Shown here: positions 1 through 11,752 of the stretch, one piece after another | Numbering within the stretch: position 1 is the stretch's first letter | Layout of the letters: each line of letters begins with the position of its first letter | Assembly: GCA_907165275.2 (NCBI GenBank) | Contig: OU015655.1 | Coordinates: forward strand, 4,042,501 to 4,106,500 | Direction of reading: 5' to 3' | Source: Zygaena filipendulae | Lineage: Eukaryota > Arthropoda > Insecta > Lepidoptera > Zygaenidae | DNA length: 64,000 nucleotides | Position numbers and translations under genes: made by a program | The notes under the pieces: model-generated | Databases searched by the model: none | The model's input: only the letters and a program-made list of their open reading frames with translations | What the model was told of the DNA's origin: nothing

Positions 1-1379
1 TAAATATTCCCTTTTGTAACGGGTGGAGAGGACATTACGGCAATAAATGAAATCACCCATGAAACTATCAAATAATCCCTAATATCAGAAGCCCGCACGA
101 AATCGAAATTTCTTATTTAAACAATTTTTCTTCATCTTGTATTTTTTTCCTAGGTAGGTAAGTTATCATGGTAGGAAAACAACCTCAATATCGTAAAAAT
201 ACGTCACGTTGCCAACTCGCAGCGACACAGCGCACACGGCGCCAATCAGATGGAACCGCGCGCGCGCGCGCAGTTGCCACTCTTATTATGGGTTAGTGAA
301 CCAGTATATTAACAAATGGTGTTCTATTTTTTTTTTTAATTTTTGTCGTATTTACTAAGTTTTCTATAGCGTTACTGATATTATTATAGTTTGTCAACTT
401 GGTTAAGGGGGCAGGGTGAAGCCACGTTGTTGCTGCGGTAGTTACATTTCAAGTTCATCATTCGATTAACGCAGAGACATCACGGCGGAGATAAAGGATC
501 GTTGGTGTGCCGAAGCTCAATTGGCATAACAAATTAATAGGAACGCTTATATAAAAAAAAAAAACAGTTGCTACCATATACATTGAAATTCGAACTTGGG
601 AATGTCCACTACAGATAAAAAAATATAGTTAATTTACAAGAAGTGAAATAAACCCATTTAAAAAAATCTTCGCCGTACCCGTGAAACTCCATTGGCGCAG
701 TTCCAAATGCAAGTAAGTTTCGTAAGTATAAATGGAATAAATTAGTTAGGTACTATTATTTTTCTCATGACTACAAATCTCCTAAAAATAGTATTATGTA
801 TACGATCTTATGTGCATCTGATAAAAATAAGTTCATCAATCCGTATAACAAACAATTTTTGAATTTTACTACGTGACAATATAGGTATGTACTGTACGTA
901 TCTGCCTTATTTTCATGGTCTATATTAAATTCTATCTTATCTAGATTTTTTTAACCGGCGAGACAGACGACATCCATAAGGAAGATTTTTTTTTGTAAAT
1001 TTAGGCATATTTCTTTGTATTCGAATTCAAAAGAAGTGTTTTTTGTAACACTTTTTCTAAAACTAAAGAATAACATTATATTGTCTGCTGTAGGTAAATT
1101 ATTATTACAGAAATGAATTTCTTTACAAAATGTATCTGTTGTACCTCTAGAGTAGTTTACGCCCGTACAAAAGATTTCAACGAGCACTTACCGTTGGTGT
1201 CTTTATATTTTATAATTTTCTTAGCTTATTAAAAAAAAAGCAGTTTATGTTTAGTGTTGCTTATCACTGTAAAGTAGGTAATTGTAACAGAAAGAACTAG
1301 TTGAATACATATTATTTTCGAATCAATGAAGTCTTCAAGCCTAACATGCGTAATGCGTATATTTTAGAAAACAATTTGG
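1..1379. other. AT-rich non-coding stretch, no gene seen
   Basis: No reading frame with convincing protein character on either strand. It holds a short alternating CG run at 257-271 and scattered homopolymer A/T runs. Nothing else can be supported. Confidence 0.6.
257..271. repeat. (CG)n microsatellite
   Basis: Fifteen bases of uninterrupted alternating C and G inside otherwise AT-rich DNA. This alternating purine-pyrimidine tract could adopt Z-DNA; no function is implied. Confidence 0.85.
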
Positions 1380-1384
1380 GCTTG

Positions 1385-1640
1385 TTTTTAACTGACTTCT
1401 AAAAAGGAGCAGGTACTGTGTTCGGCTGTATGCATTGTTTTTATGTATGTTCACCGATTATTCGAAGACTGTTGCACCGATTTGGAAAATTCTTGTTCCT
1501 TTGTCACCAAGTCTGATAAATAGTAATAGGATTTTGGAGAAATCGAGGGAACTCGTCAAAAATTATAGGCACACCTATTGCGATCTGGATATTTTTATAG
1601 TAAATCGTTTATTTGATTTCGGAAAGAAAAATTTGAAGAA
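1385..1640 (+). repeat. Family P dispersed repeat, partial copy
   Basis: Begins with a degenerate form of the family P start (TTTTTAACTGACTTCTAAAAA) and continues with TATGTATGTTCACCGATTA and GGAGAAATCGAGGGAACTC. The same words occur in the same order in the copy at 22535. The family is common in moths and butterflies (from memory). No coding capacity; it is probably a non-autonomous transposon. Confidence 0.7.
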
Positions 1641-2004
1641 GAGGAACTGATGATGAACACCACAGATGGTCATCGGAAATACTCAATAATAGGTATTTCA
1701 CGGGTATCGATTTGTTACCTTTAATATAATTTTTGAACAATTTACGCCCGTCACAATGTATATGGCGAAGTTGAACAGCTGATGGTGATGTCCTACGGGA
1801 ACTCCTCAATAATTAACGTTCCTGCATCAGGAAAAGCAGTATTTTGTAAAAGGTGATGATTAGTTGAAATAAGGTTATTGTTACTTAGATAAATTACATA
1901 CCGACTCATTTAAAAGCGAGAAATAAACAAAATTTTAACAAAAAAGCTAAAAACGATTTCCAAAAACACAAAAATGCACAATACTAAAAAGCTAAAAAAA
2001 TAGT

Positions 2005-2128
2005 ACATTGTTATCCTAGGGGTGAAAGTAACTTATCTAGTCCCGACACGGGGTTTGGCGCCCGAGCGTAGCGAGGGCGCTAATAGATCGAGGGACTAAA
2101 TAAGTCTTTCTCCCGAGGATAACACTGT
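2005..2128. repeat. Small palindromic element (inverted-repeat MITE)
   Basis: The whole 124-bp segment folds back on itself. ACATTGTTATCC at the left pairs with GGATAACACTGT at the right, ACTTATCTAGTCCC pairs with GGGACTAAATAAGT, and the core GCGCCC pairs with GGGCGC around a small loop. Mismatches are few. This is the structure of a foldback miniature transposon. No other complete copy was seen in the window. Confidence 0.65.
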
Positions 2129-2384
2129 GCTTTTCATTACGAATGCAAGGAAAGTCAAAATAAAAATAGGAATTAGCTAAAGAAAAAAATTAGTGGATTT
2201 TATTTTACATAAATCAACCATTAGGTGTGCTACTGGCCAGTAAGTATGCCCCCTATGACATAAAAAAAAACTTGAGTTTCTGCAGTATCCAGCTGTCAGT
2301 TGAAAGCGATTCTCCCTAGGGCTGAAAAGTGTTACTTTCAACCCGCTTCTCAGGCAACTTCAGACCTACTTTCCGAGTATGAGT

Positions 2385-2490
2385 AATGAAAAATACCAAT
2401 TTAATCTAAAAGATAAAAATTCACGTAATATTTTACTAACGGTTTGTGCTACCACTGATCGATTTGAAGCCGGTGAAAAGCCAAATATGG
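2385..2490 (+). repeat. Family P internal segment
   Basis: Contains AATACCAATTTAATC, TTCACGTAATA and GGTTTGTGCTACCAC, in the same order as 22850-22945 of the long family P copy. It is probably the downstream half of the copy that starts at 1385, separated from it by insertions including the palindrome at 2005-2128. Confidence 0.55.
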
Positions 2491-2735
2491 AGTTTTTATT
2501 TTTTGTTAAACCCATTTTTTATTGCAATAATGAGTTAGTATTATATTTTATCAGCAACCACACAGACTTTGAAACGGATGGAATTTTCTTATGATTACTG
2601 TGAATTTCAAATCTTTTAATTGTGCTCACTTGTTTATCTAATATCCATGATAAAGGACCGATCATATTGGTTGATTAAATGTGTCTAATGTGCTCCTAAG
2701 ACGTGAAGGGTTGAAGTCACATCAGACACCTTTTA

Positions 2736-3232
2736 CCTTTAGCTCTAACGTTGGTTAACTGGAGTAGCACAGTTTTCTATAGAAAACTACCTATAGGTAC
2801 GACCACTTTGAATCCTTTCCGTTGTTCTCCTTAGGAGGTCGATAACGCTATTTTTGAATGACATTACCAAAATAAAACAGTAAAATGTCACATAGTACCT
2901 TTTTGTTTTTAGATTTCCTAAGCTCGTTCAATTTCGGTCAAAGGTTAACCAAAATTATCGAGTGCTAATATTAAAATAATATTATGTACCTACCTACCTA
3001 TATTAAATTAAACAAAAAAATCTTATCGCGCTGATTATTTATTTTAAAGATCTTTCAAATAATCAGAGCGATTTTTTGCTTAAAATATTATTTTAAAATT
3101 TTTATTTGACTTTTTTTCGTTTTTTGCTCGTTTATTTTATTTTATTTGACATTTTAAAAGTTTTCATTTTGACAATGTCCTTATGAATTAGTGCGATCGG
3201 CCTCTTGGTTAACTAACGTCAGAGCTAAACTC
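2736..3232. repeat. Pair of inverted repeats, possible DNA transposon ends
   Basis: TTTAGCTCTAACGTTGGTTAAC at 2736-2757 is matched, inverted, by the sequence at about 3209-3232, with only a few mismatches, giving an element of about 500 bp. The inside is AT-rich and non-coding and includes a hairpin at about 3026-3075 (CGCTGATTATTT against AAATAATCAGAGCG). No target duplication was identified, so the exact ends are unknown. Confidence 0.4.
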
Positions 3233-3403
3233 TGTTTGAATGGACTGAAGTCATACTATTTTCTGATGTAAGTACACTCCCAAACTTCAGTTTGGTAGAA
3301 AAAGTCCGAGTCTCGCTCTCGTCGACCCTCCGCTCGCAAGGTCACGGCTAAACGCCGGTTAGCGGCGTTATTACCTATCTATTTACGAGGATATCACTAC
3401 AAA

Positions 3404-3616
3404 TCCTACTAATATTATAAACGCGAAAGTTTGTAAGTATGTATGGATGGATGGATGGATGTTTGTTACTCTTTCACGCTAAAACTACTGGATGGATTTA
3501 AACGAAACTTTCTAATAATATAGCTTATACATCAGATTAACACAGGGTACTTTTTATCCCGGAATTCCCGCGGGAACTCTAAAATTAACGCGGGTAAAAC
3601 CGCGGGGCACAACTAG
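3404..3616 (+). mobile_element. Family H Helitron-like element, complete
   Basis: Starts TCCTACTAATATTATAAA directly after an A and ends ACAACTAG directly before a T, as expected for rolling-circle insertion into an AT dinucleotide. Eight bases upstream of CTAG is a GC-rich hairpin (CGCGG, loop GTAAAA, CCGCG). There are no terminal inverted repeats and no target duplication. It has an internal (GGAT)n run and no protein. At 213 bp it is a non-autonomous copy. Confidence 0.8.
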
Positions 3617-5084
3617 TGATTTCATCAGTCGGAAAAGTTTGGCCATTTACTTTCTGACAACGTATTGCCAAAAAAAAAAGTAAAATTCCTTTCCTAGTGG
3701 TAATCCTAGGCGGTTTACCAAGAACCAAAATTTTGGCAAAAATTTATAGCGAAGATCCGATTTTTCGATTATTTTAATATCGGAACTTTATAACGGAAAA
3801 ATGAAAACCTATAAGTATATTTTTGTATTGACCAATAATCTATTAAACGCTTGAATACCTATATTGTATCAGTTCGCACCAACTCCATGGTTCGCACTGA
3901 TGTACGGAAAAAGCAATGAATTTCGAACGTGTCGTCTAAAATTCTAGCAAATGCACCCGCAACGGGTGCGTTTCTCAGAAAAATTTCAAATGAGGCTTTA
4001 CAATTTTATATTTGCCTTGACGTGGCTGTAGTTATCAAGTTTTTAAGGTCCATTTTAGTTTGAAATGCAGGCATTAGTTGGTGGTCGATTTGTGCTAGTG
4101 TGGGTGAAACATCCCTTATCTTTTAGTGTGGGTGTGTATACTACGCATCTCTGGTGAAGGCGGTGTTTGTTGCTGGACGGATTTTTTTCCTTCGCGCCGT
4201 GGTAAGCTTGACAACGTCGCAGTGTGGATGCTTTGCGCTTGCCACAAGTTGTTTTATCTGTCTCTGTTAATAAAATGGACTGTAAAATTTACAATTCTTT
4301 AAAATATATAAATTATATATTCTGATAAAAAAATTAGGTTCAAAATGTGAATCGAATTCAAGTTAAAACGTGCATCTTAAATTAATTGTTAATGAATTTT
4401 TTCAATACCATAAATCTCTAAAGAGAAGAGAGGCACTGTGCATCTTTGAAAATATTGAGAATAATGTAAACAACGGAAGTGACGCGCTTGATATCGTCGG
4501 CAGTGACGTGCCATAGTGGTAACGAGTAGTAACGAGCGCAGCATTTATCCATTTACGTCATGGCAGTATAAATTTTACTTGCGCACATATCTAGTAGGTA
4601 CGCAGTTTTTTTTTGTACTTCGACTATATTGCCGAGGTCGTGGGCCTTGCAGAGAGATAGGTACACGAAAAAAGTGCATAGTAAAGGGCATCCTAGAAAA
4701 GACATGTTGGTTGTCAAACCTTAACTTCACAAAAACTACTTTTTAACTCGTATGCAACGTCCAAGGACCGTTAGGAAGATAAGAGACAGTAAGATTTTTG
4801 TCCCGTTTTTAGGTAAGTAGGTTTTACCTGGAAAGTCTGACTAAAAAAACCATGTAACACTGCATAAATGAAAACGTTTGAAACGAGTTCGTTCATAGTT
4901 ATGTTTAGCTGTTTAACCCTATCACTTCAAAATCTAAACTATAATTTTTTTTTTTATTTATTGTTTTGTTGTCAGGCAATTAGACTAGACGGGACTAAGT
5001 GACGCTGTACGATAAAGTCCAAGCATTATTATTATTATTAATATCTGTATTTGCCTTAATGAGCTTAATAACTAAATTTTAATT
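3617..5084. other. AT-rich non-coding stretch
   Basis: No coding frame with protein-like composition and no recognisable repeat apart from short (ATT)n and poly-T tracts near 4945-5040. Nothing further can be supported. Confidence 0.55.
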
Positions 5085-5376
5085 TTTAGTCCTTCTTGTA
5101 GATTAATAAAAAATATTCGGACACATATTTTTCCTTTTTTTATGTTATCAGAAAATAACGAGGATACTTTGTATTGAAATTCCGTGTGACGTCACACCCA
5201 GGTACACTTTATACTTAGTTATGACGTCGCGACCTCCCACACCTAAGCTTTAATGCGTTTTATCTAAGTATTTTTTCAATAATTGGAAAAAACAAATAAA
5301 ATCGTGTCTATTATTTTTTTACTATCTAACTGACGGACTAAATAAAATTTCGATTTTTATACCTTGTCATCATGCA
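5085..5376 (+). mobile_element. Family M miniature element, degenerate
   Basis: Recognised by TTAGTCCTTCTTGTAGATT at the left, the CRE-like box TGACGTCA at 5187-5194, CTTTAATGCGTTTTATC, and TAACTGACGGACTAA near the right. These occur in the same order as in the good copies at 18553 (inverted) and 60555. The terminal inverted repeats have decayed. Non-coding. Confidence 0.7.
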
Positions 5377-6849
5377 TTTTACACTTTTTATCTATTTGTG
5401 AATTCCGCGAATGGCTGTTGTCTGCCATTTTATATATTATTTTTGTTACATTAGCCGTAAGGTTTTCCTCCAAAAATAAAATAAAAATAAAAATAAAAAT
5501 GCCCAAGCTGCTATTACGATGCAAGCATCCCTACATCATACAGCTCATGATTAATATCAAATCTGTAGCATTTGCCTTTCAGCGAACGAAGTCATAAAAA
5601 AATACCACTAGGCTTCAAGAAGTTTCACTTCAAAAATATATAATTATTATAACACTTTGATAGCATCTTTTTAACTATAACTTTTAATACGAGTGAAACA
5701 GTTTCAAATATCACTATTAAGTTTACGTCGATACAAAAGATTTCAACGGTTATGATGGAATTGCAGTCCTTAACTATAGATACATAATTATATTATTTTT
5801 AACTATTTTTAGTAATTTTCAGTTAAATTACCCGATGTGACTTCAAATTGTAGTCTTATTGTTAGATTTATTTAAAATTTATATTCCTTTTGTATTATTA
5901 TTGTACAATATAAAAGAAATGAATAATTCTTGTCCATATTACCTATAATATGATTTTTCATTAATTTGATATTTCAAAAAAATATTCAATGGATTGAGTG
6001 ACAAATATTTTCGTGATTTACGATACGATATTGTATGATTTTTAGATGACATGACATCACATCATATCTCAATCAAAATAGGACGAAAAATGCCACGAAA
6101 ATCACCATCCCAACCATATTGTTGATTAATCATTTTTATAATATTTAATTTGTAAAAGTAATCGATTGTTCAATATATAAAACATTACGAATACGTTTAT
6201 GTTATTTGTCATATAAACTTATCTAGTAGATACTAAAGAAGTAGTATTTAAATGAAGAAGCCAAACTACCAAAAATGGTCACATTCGTGGTTTTCAATAT
6301 TTAGTTAAGTACATTATTATAGAGTTGCTTTAGAGATGCTGCAGAAGAATTATCAAAAAATAGCATTTTTTATCGTGTAGTCTATACCTACGATGTTTTT
6401 ACACGAGCTTATCATACTATTTAGAACTCTTTTCTAGAAATAACAATTATATTAAAATATAAAATGTATAAAACACACAGAGAAATGCTGATAGCGAATT
6501 TCTAATTACCTATACAGAACTAGTTTTGTATTGTAGTACACTGTGCCAGCGCCGAGATGGTTCGACATTGGCCGAGTGTCCGAGGCTCGGCAAACTTCAG
6601 TTTCACTCTCGTTCGAAGGTCATGGTTGAATCGCGACTGGCGTCGAAACTAACGTCGGATGCAAGAACATGGTGGAAATATCAGTCAATTCGTTTTAAAA
6701 TAACTCGAACGAATCACACTTTTCCCGTGCAAATCGTCAATTTTTTCGTGCGAGTAGACCACTGAAATAGTATTAAATATGAAATTCCTATGAGTTGAAT
6801 TTTTGCAAATCGACCCAGTCGTAGAGATGTCGTCGCGCACGAATAACGA
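5377..6849. other. AT-rich non-coding stretch
   Basis: Includes a slightly GC-richer patch at 6535-6660 with no supported gene, and an (AAAAT)n tract at 5472-5500. No convincing coding frame, RNA gene or repeat was identified. Confidence 0.5.
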
Positions 6850-7006
6850 CGCGTACAGACTATATAAAATAACATGTTATATGTGTACAGTTGTTATATT
6901 ATCTATGGTTTTGTTTTATGTTGCAATATTGAACAATAATGTTACATAATATTGTGGAAGTGTTATACAACATAAGTTATCTAACATGCTACATAGTCTG
7001 TACGCA
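6850..7006. mobile_element. 157-bp MITE with terminal inverted repeats
   Basis: GCGTACAGACTAT at the left end is repeated inverted as ATAGTCTGTACGC at the right end, and ACATGTTA/TAACATG and TTGTTATA/TATACAA continue the symmetry inward. The interior is AT-rich and non-coding. A short duplicated flank (CGAC/ACGC) is possible but not clear. No other copy was noticed here. Confidence 0.6.
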
Positions 7007-8711
7007 CGCTAACCAATGCGATAATTTCACATTATCTGCTTCTATTTTGAAGTGATGAATGCTGAAGAGTCGCTCATGTGGTCGTACAAATAATACAAGT
7101 AATTGAACTTTGACTGTCAATGTTCAAAAATAACAACTCGAAGTTGCCCTAAACTGACAGTCGTGCGAGTCATGTTGTAATCTATCTATCTACTATCTTT
7201 AAACGAGCAATTCTATATATATAATCTGAATCTCGGAAGCGGCTCCAATGATTTTCATGAAATTTAGTATGCAGGGGGTTTCGGGGGCGATTAATCGATC
7301 TAGCTAGGTTTAATTTTTAGAAAACATTATATTTCCGTGTTTTCAGGCAATGAAAAATGAGTGTTTGGTACTGCTTTTCTACTTAACAACAGATGGTTGG
7401 TTGGCTTGGTCGCCCAGATATTAATATTTACACTAGTGGTTATCCACAGTTTTGACCGAGACCCGAGTGAATTTAGGGAATCCCTCGAGTATTCTACACG
7501 CACAATACATTGTACCTACTTTTAAGTATATCTCCATATCAAAAATCACCAAAATCGAATCAGTGACGTGTACGAGAAATAAGAACAAAAAAACTTAATT
7601 TTGCCAATTTTTAAAATGATTTACTTAATGATAATTGACATAGTAAAATATATAGCTGCAGGGCAATTATGTAACTTATGTTGCTATCACATTTCAGTTC
7701 TAATCAGGAAAAATTGCGATTTTGTGATTAATTTATCATGTTTAGGCAGCTTCAACTTTTGAAGTACATAATATTTTTATTTTGCTTGATTGCTGTAAGT
7801 ATGAGCTGAATTGACATTCGGCATTGGCTCCAAATAAAGAAATTCTTCAACGTTCAACAGCACAGACATAAAATGTTGCGTATACAATTATGATAATCAA
7901 TTCTAACAATAGTGTCACCATTACATGGCTAATGCACTCAAGGTCAGCTCTTAACGAGGGAACTCCTTAACAGGTAACAGAACACACACTAAATATTGTT
8001 TGTAAACGGTCTGAAAAGCTTGTTTTATTATAAAAAAAAGGTTTTTATATCATCTTGGTATTATTTGGATATAGCGCAACAAACACCTCGTTAATAGAAT
8101 GGGTGTAATGTAATAGGAATTTCAATAAATATCCGGTCCCACGCGTTGCGTAGTGTTCTTAGTTCCCGGTGGTAACATAAATTACAGACGCCAAGTGTAG
8201 GCGGACCACTCTTTGATGCGGTCGCTTCTCTTGTAAATCTCAATTTCGTATCATTATTTTAATATCCTTGAACCATGTTTGAGTTATGTTTTTATGGTAG
8301 GTACGTTGAATTTGCGATTTATCCACCCTACAAATAATTTTATCGTAAAAATTAAATTACAATGTATTTTTGTAAGTCAATAGTGATGATTGGACATTAA
8401 CTATACAATAGATCTAAGGAAAATCCCAAACTCTGTGCCCTACTACTCTCTAAACGATCTATTTTTAATACTAAGAAAGCTAGAAAAAAACTAAACTAAT
8501 ATCGCTTAAAATTTGAATTAAATATTTTTTTTAAAACCGAAGGTTGAGGAATTGAGAAGATTAAACAAAAAGTATGTTCTGAGGCAAAGGATAATTACGT
8601 TTTCCAACTAAATCATTACACGATATTTTACTATATCATGTATTTCATTTTAGTTCGTAATAAAAATTATGGACCCTACCAGATCTTTCTTATTCAGTCT
8701 TATAATGCATA
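7007..8711. other. Non-coding stretch with an old repeat at about 7195-7400
   Basis: The part from 7195 to 7400 (TGATTTTCATGAAATTTAGTATG, then a segment with TTGGTACTGCTTTTCTA) has relatives at 17200-17275 (inverted) and 42430-42500, so it is a dispersed repeat. The rest shows no gene. Confidence 0.45.
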
Positions 8712-8820
8712 CTAGCTGTTCCCGAGGTTTCACCCGCGGTAATTTTGCAGTTCCCGCGGGAATTCCAGGATAAACTATACCTATAAACCTTCCTCTAGAA
8801 TCACTCTATTAAATAACATG
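8712..8820 (-). mobile_element. Family H Helitron-like element, 5'-truncated
   Basis: Reads A|CTAGCTGTTCCCG followed by the inverted terminal hairpin region and TTCCCGCGGGAATTCC, i.e. the 3' end of an H element on the minus strand. The similarity fades before the TCCTACTAAT start is reached. Confidence 0.75.
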
Positions 8821-9144
8821 ATCGAAATTAATTATGATCTAACTAAAGAGTAGCTGAGAAACTAAAAGAGTGGTAGACTGGTAGGGCCTCAGGGATGGAA
8901 TAGAAATCAGTAGGTACCTATATAATTGTCTGTAAAAATTAAATCCAGTTGTTTTAACGATTAATTGAAACAAATATCTTTTTCATTAGTATCAGTGCCA
9001 GTTTTTAAAATCTGTAGAGATATGTAATTTCAGCGTCCTTTTGGTTTACATGCAATGTTTTTTTTTAACAACGTAAACTTTATTTTCCCTACACGATTCA
9101 TCATCGTGCAGCAGGAACTGACACACGCTAGCTGCTGGCTAGCT

Positions 9145-9428
9145 AGGTAGATATTGGACACGTATTATTTCTTTTTTTTTACGTACATAGTCAAAAAATA
9201 ACGGTGATACATTCAGTAGAAATTTCGCGTGACATCACTATCCGGTGCAGTTTGTATGGGGGCTTATAGTGGTTAATGAAGTCAAGAGCCCCCACTCTTA
9301 CCTTTAATGATGCGGTATATCTATTTATGTTTTCATTAATTTGAAAAGCAAAAGATTTGTCCATTATTTTTTGTTTTCTAACTGACGGACTAATTAGGAT
9401 TTTGATTTTCGAAAGTCTTCAACATCCC
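9145..9428 (+). mobile_element. Family M miniature element, left end missing
   Basis: Runs from ATATTGGACACGTATT to GTCTTCAACATCCC and matches the other M copies throughout. Both CRE-like boxes are mutated here (GTGACATCAC and ATGAAGTCA). The first 40 or so bases are missing. Confidence 0.75.
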
Positions 9429-9663
9429 AATTGACAAGATTCACCTCACGGAATTTTACGCGGTACCAGCTAGTTTCCTATAAATTATTGACCTCCTTTG
9501 TTTGAGTGCAATGCGGGACAACGAGGCAGTAGGTATCCGATGCGGTGTGTGAACGACCTGCTGTACTTGAAATGAGAGGCAAGAGGTCAGTGTCGCGCGC
9601 GCCGCTCGTCCAGTGCCGGCAAGACGCCATTTATGTTTTTGCAATTATAACTCGAGATGAGTT

Positions 9664-10142
9664 CTGGGGCCGTATTTTTGAATCGCTCGAATTACTTTTC
9701 GCACGCGGAATTGCATCATTCGCATGTGAATGCTTAAAATTTGTATGAGCATTTGCATGTGAATGGGCATGTTGACTATTTTTTTTTAGTCCGTCTTGTA
9801 GATTAATAAAAAATATTGGACACGTATTTTTTATTATTTTACGTAATCAAAAAATAACGGCGATACATTTAGTTGAAATTTTTCGTGACATCACTATTCA
9901 GACAGTTTTTATGGCGGTTGTATCGGTTAGTGACGTTACGGCCCACTCACCCTAAACTTTAATGCGCTTTATCTCTTTATATTTTAATTTATTTGAAAAA
10001 GCAAAAAAAACGTGTCTATTGTTTTTTTTTATTTTCTAACTGACGGACTAATTAGAATTTTGATTTTCAAAAGTAGTCAACATCCCCATTCACGATTCCG
10101 TGTGCGAAAGTAATTCGAGTGATTCAAAAATACGACCCTCAG
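9664..10142. mobile_element. Foldback element interrupted by a family M copy
   Basis: The left arm 9664-9713 (TCGTATTTTTGAATC-type sequence followed by CTCGAATTAC and CGCACGCGGAAT) reappears inverted at 10093-10142 with few mismatches. Without the M copy at 9765-10087 the host would be a palindromic element of about 160 bp. Its sequence and that of family M are unrelated, so this is a nested insertion. Confidence 0.6.
9765..10087 (+). mobile_element. Family M miniature element, full length, nested
   Basis: Bounded by GGGCATGTTGACTA at the left and TAGTCAACATCCCC at the right, with AT directly outside both ends. It is 323 bp long and non-coding. The right-hand CRE-like box is changed to TGACGTTA and the left one to TGACATCA. 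It lies inside the foldback element 9664-10142. Confidence 0.8.
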
Positions 10143-10319
10143 GGGTGACGTGCGTGTACGTTTCCCAGATCTCACTTTCAATTCAATACCTATCTTACAT
10201 ACATATTACTTAGTACTACCTATTAGCAAAAGTAGTGTTTATTAGGGTTCTAGAGCCGATGTTCTCAGCCGTTTCTCGTGGTTTTCTCGCGTTCTCGCAA
10301 GATTCTCGCGTGAACGTGG

Positions 10320-10545
10320 AGCGGGCATAAGACTTCGCTGTCCGTCCGTCCGTCTGTCCGTCCGTGTGTACGTCAGTCACCAGGCTAATCTCATGAACCG
10401 TGAAAGTTAAACAGTTGAAATTTTCACAGATGATCTAGGTATTTCTGTTGCCGCTATAACAATAAATGCTAAAAAACAGAATAAAATTAATATTTAAGGG
10501 GCCAATTAAGTGATCATAAAAACGACTCTGAGTGCGGCCGAAAAT
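10320..10545 (+). repeat. Dispersed lepidopteran repeat (CCGTCCGTC / CATGAACCGTGA type)
   Basis: Contains GCTGTCCGTCCGTCCGTCTG, CACCAGGCTAATCTCATGAA, TTGAAATTTTCACAGATGAT and TCTGTTGCCGCTATAACAA. This ordered set of words belongs to a repeat very common in moth and butterfly genomes (from memory). Only part of it is present and it does not code. Confidence 0.6.
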
Positions 10546-10747
10546 GTGTAATTTACATTAAACGTAAGGAATTGTATCCGTGCTGGTGTACCCACACTTA
10601 GCTAATGCTGATCGGATGACCCTTTCGGCAGAGCATGCAAGAGATATTATGTCTTCAAATTCAAATTAGCCACTGTTTATGTTTGTTTCATTTTCTTGTG
10701 TATTGTGCTGAAATAAATGTGTTTTCTTTCTTTCTTTCTTTCTTTCT
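10546..10747 (+). repeat. Probable 3' tail of a non-LTR element with (TTTC)n
   Basis: GTGCTGAAATAAATGTG carries a polyadenylation-like AATAAA and is followed immediately by an uninterrupted (TTTC)n tract at 10722-10747. A short conserved-looking tail ending in a simple repeat is typical of truncated LINE or SINE insertions. The family is not identified. Confidence 0.45.
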
Positions 10748-11620
10748 ATCTCTACCAGGTTGTATATCGTAGATCACTTCGGTTAAATCAAAGGCATGCA
10801 AGGTCAAAAAATAAAATAAAAAAGGAAAAAAAGAAACTGGTAAAAATTTAAAATAAATAAAGATGCAATTCATGGTAATTACTACCTACCGATGATGTAC
10901 AAGTAATTACTCACAATATGAACACGTAATACTTTTAATAAAAACGCTCGTAGCTGATTAAAGTGTGGTGGCAAATTTTTCTTTGAATGCTTTCAATCAC
11001 TACATTATTTAAGTATCTTGTGCACAAGATTTTCCATAAGTCTCTAAAAATCAACTTACAAAGTGTATCTAAACTTTGACCTTTAAAAACATTTGTTCCT
11101 CGAACTCAAACCTCACACATGACATAGTGAATATTCTAAATGACTATTCCAAAATCATCTACGGAACAGTTATAAAGTTTTCGCGAACTAATTTAATTTT
11201 TCGTTTAATACGAAATTTTTCAAACGTCGTAACGCGAACTTTGGCACAATTTCGTTTTCGCAAGGGACGGTGGCATAATTACAGATTGGAAAGATAGGGA
11301 TTTTTGTTTTTTTAAATATTGATTCATATTTTAACAACAGTAGGTGCTAACTGAGCTTCTAAATTGATTAGGATATATGTAGTAACTTTTCTCGTTATGA
11401 ATTTTACAGACGTTTATGATTTTTTTTTACATAGGTATTTATATTTAAAAATATAACCGCTCTTACGGCACAGCAGCAACGACTAACGAGCCATGTCTTA
11501 AATGGCGGCGAATGTAGGTTCGATTCGTTTTGAGCGTAATTTTTTGTTTTTACTTTAATGGTTATACAAATTTAATTCCTAGTTTTAGATATTTTTTTTC
11601 AATATTTGTTACTATTTCCA
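10748..11620. other. AT-rich non-coding stretch
   Basis: Short open frames only; none has recognisable protein character. No repeat family was assigned. Confidence 0.5.
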
Positions 11621-11621
11621 G

Positions 11622-11752
11622 GTAACATTAAAAACGAATTACTTTTCGGAAATTCCGGGATAAAAAGTACACTATACTGTCCCTTTTTCGTATAACGTGT
11701 ACAAACAAAATTTCACAGTGAAAGCGTAACAAACAAACAAATAAACTCAAAT
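11622..11752 (-). mobile_element. Family H Helitron-like fragment
   Basis: ATTCCGGGATAAAAAGTAC followed by GAAAGCGTAACAAACAAAC is the inverted middle of an H element. Both ends are missing or too degraded to place. Confidence 0.6.
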
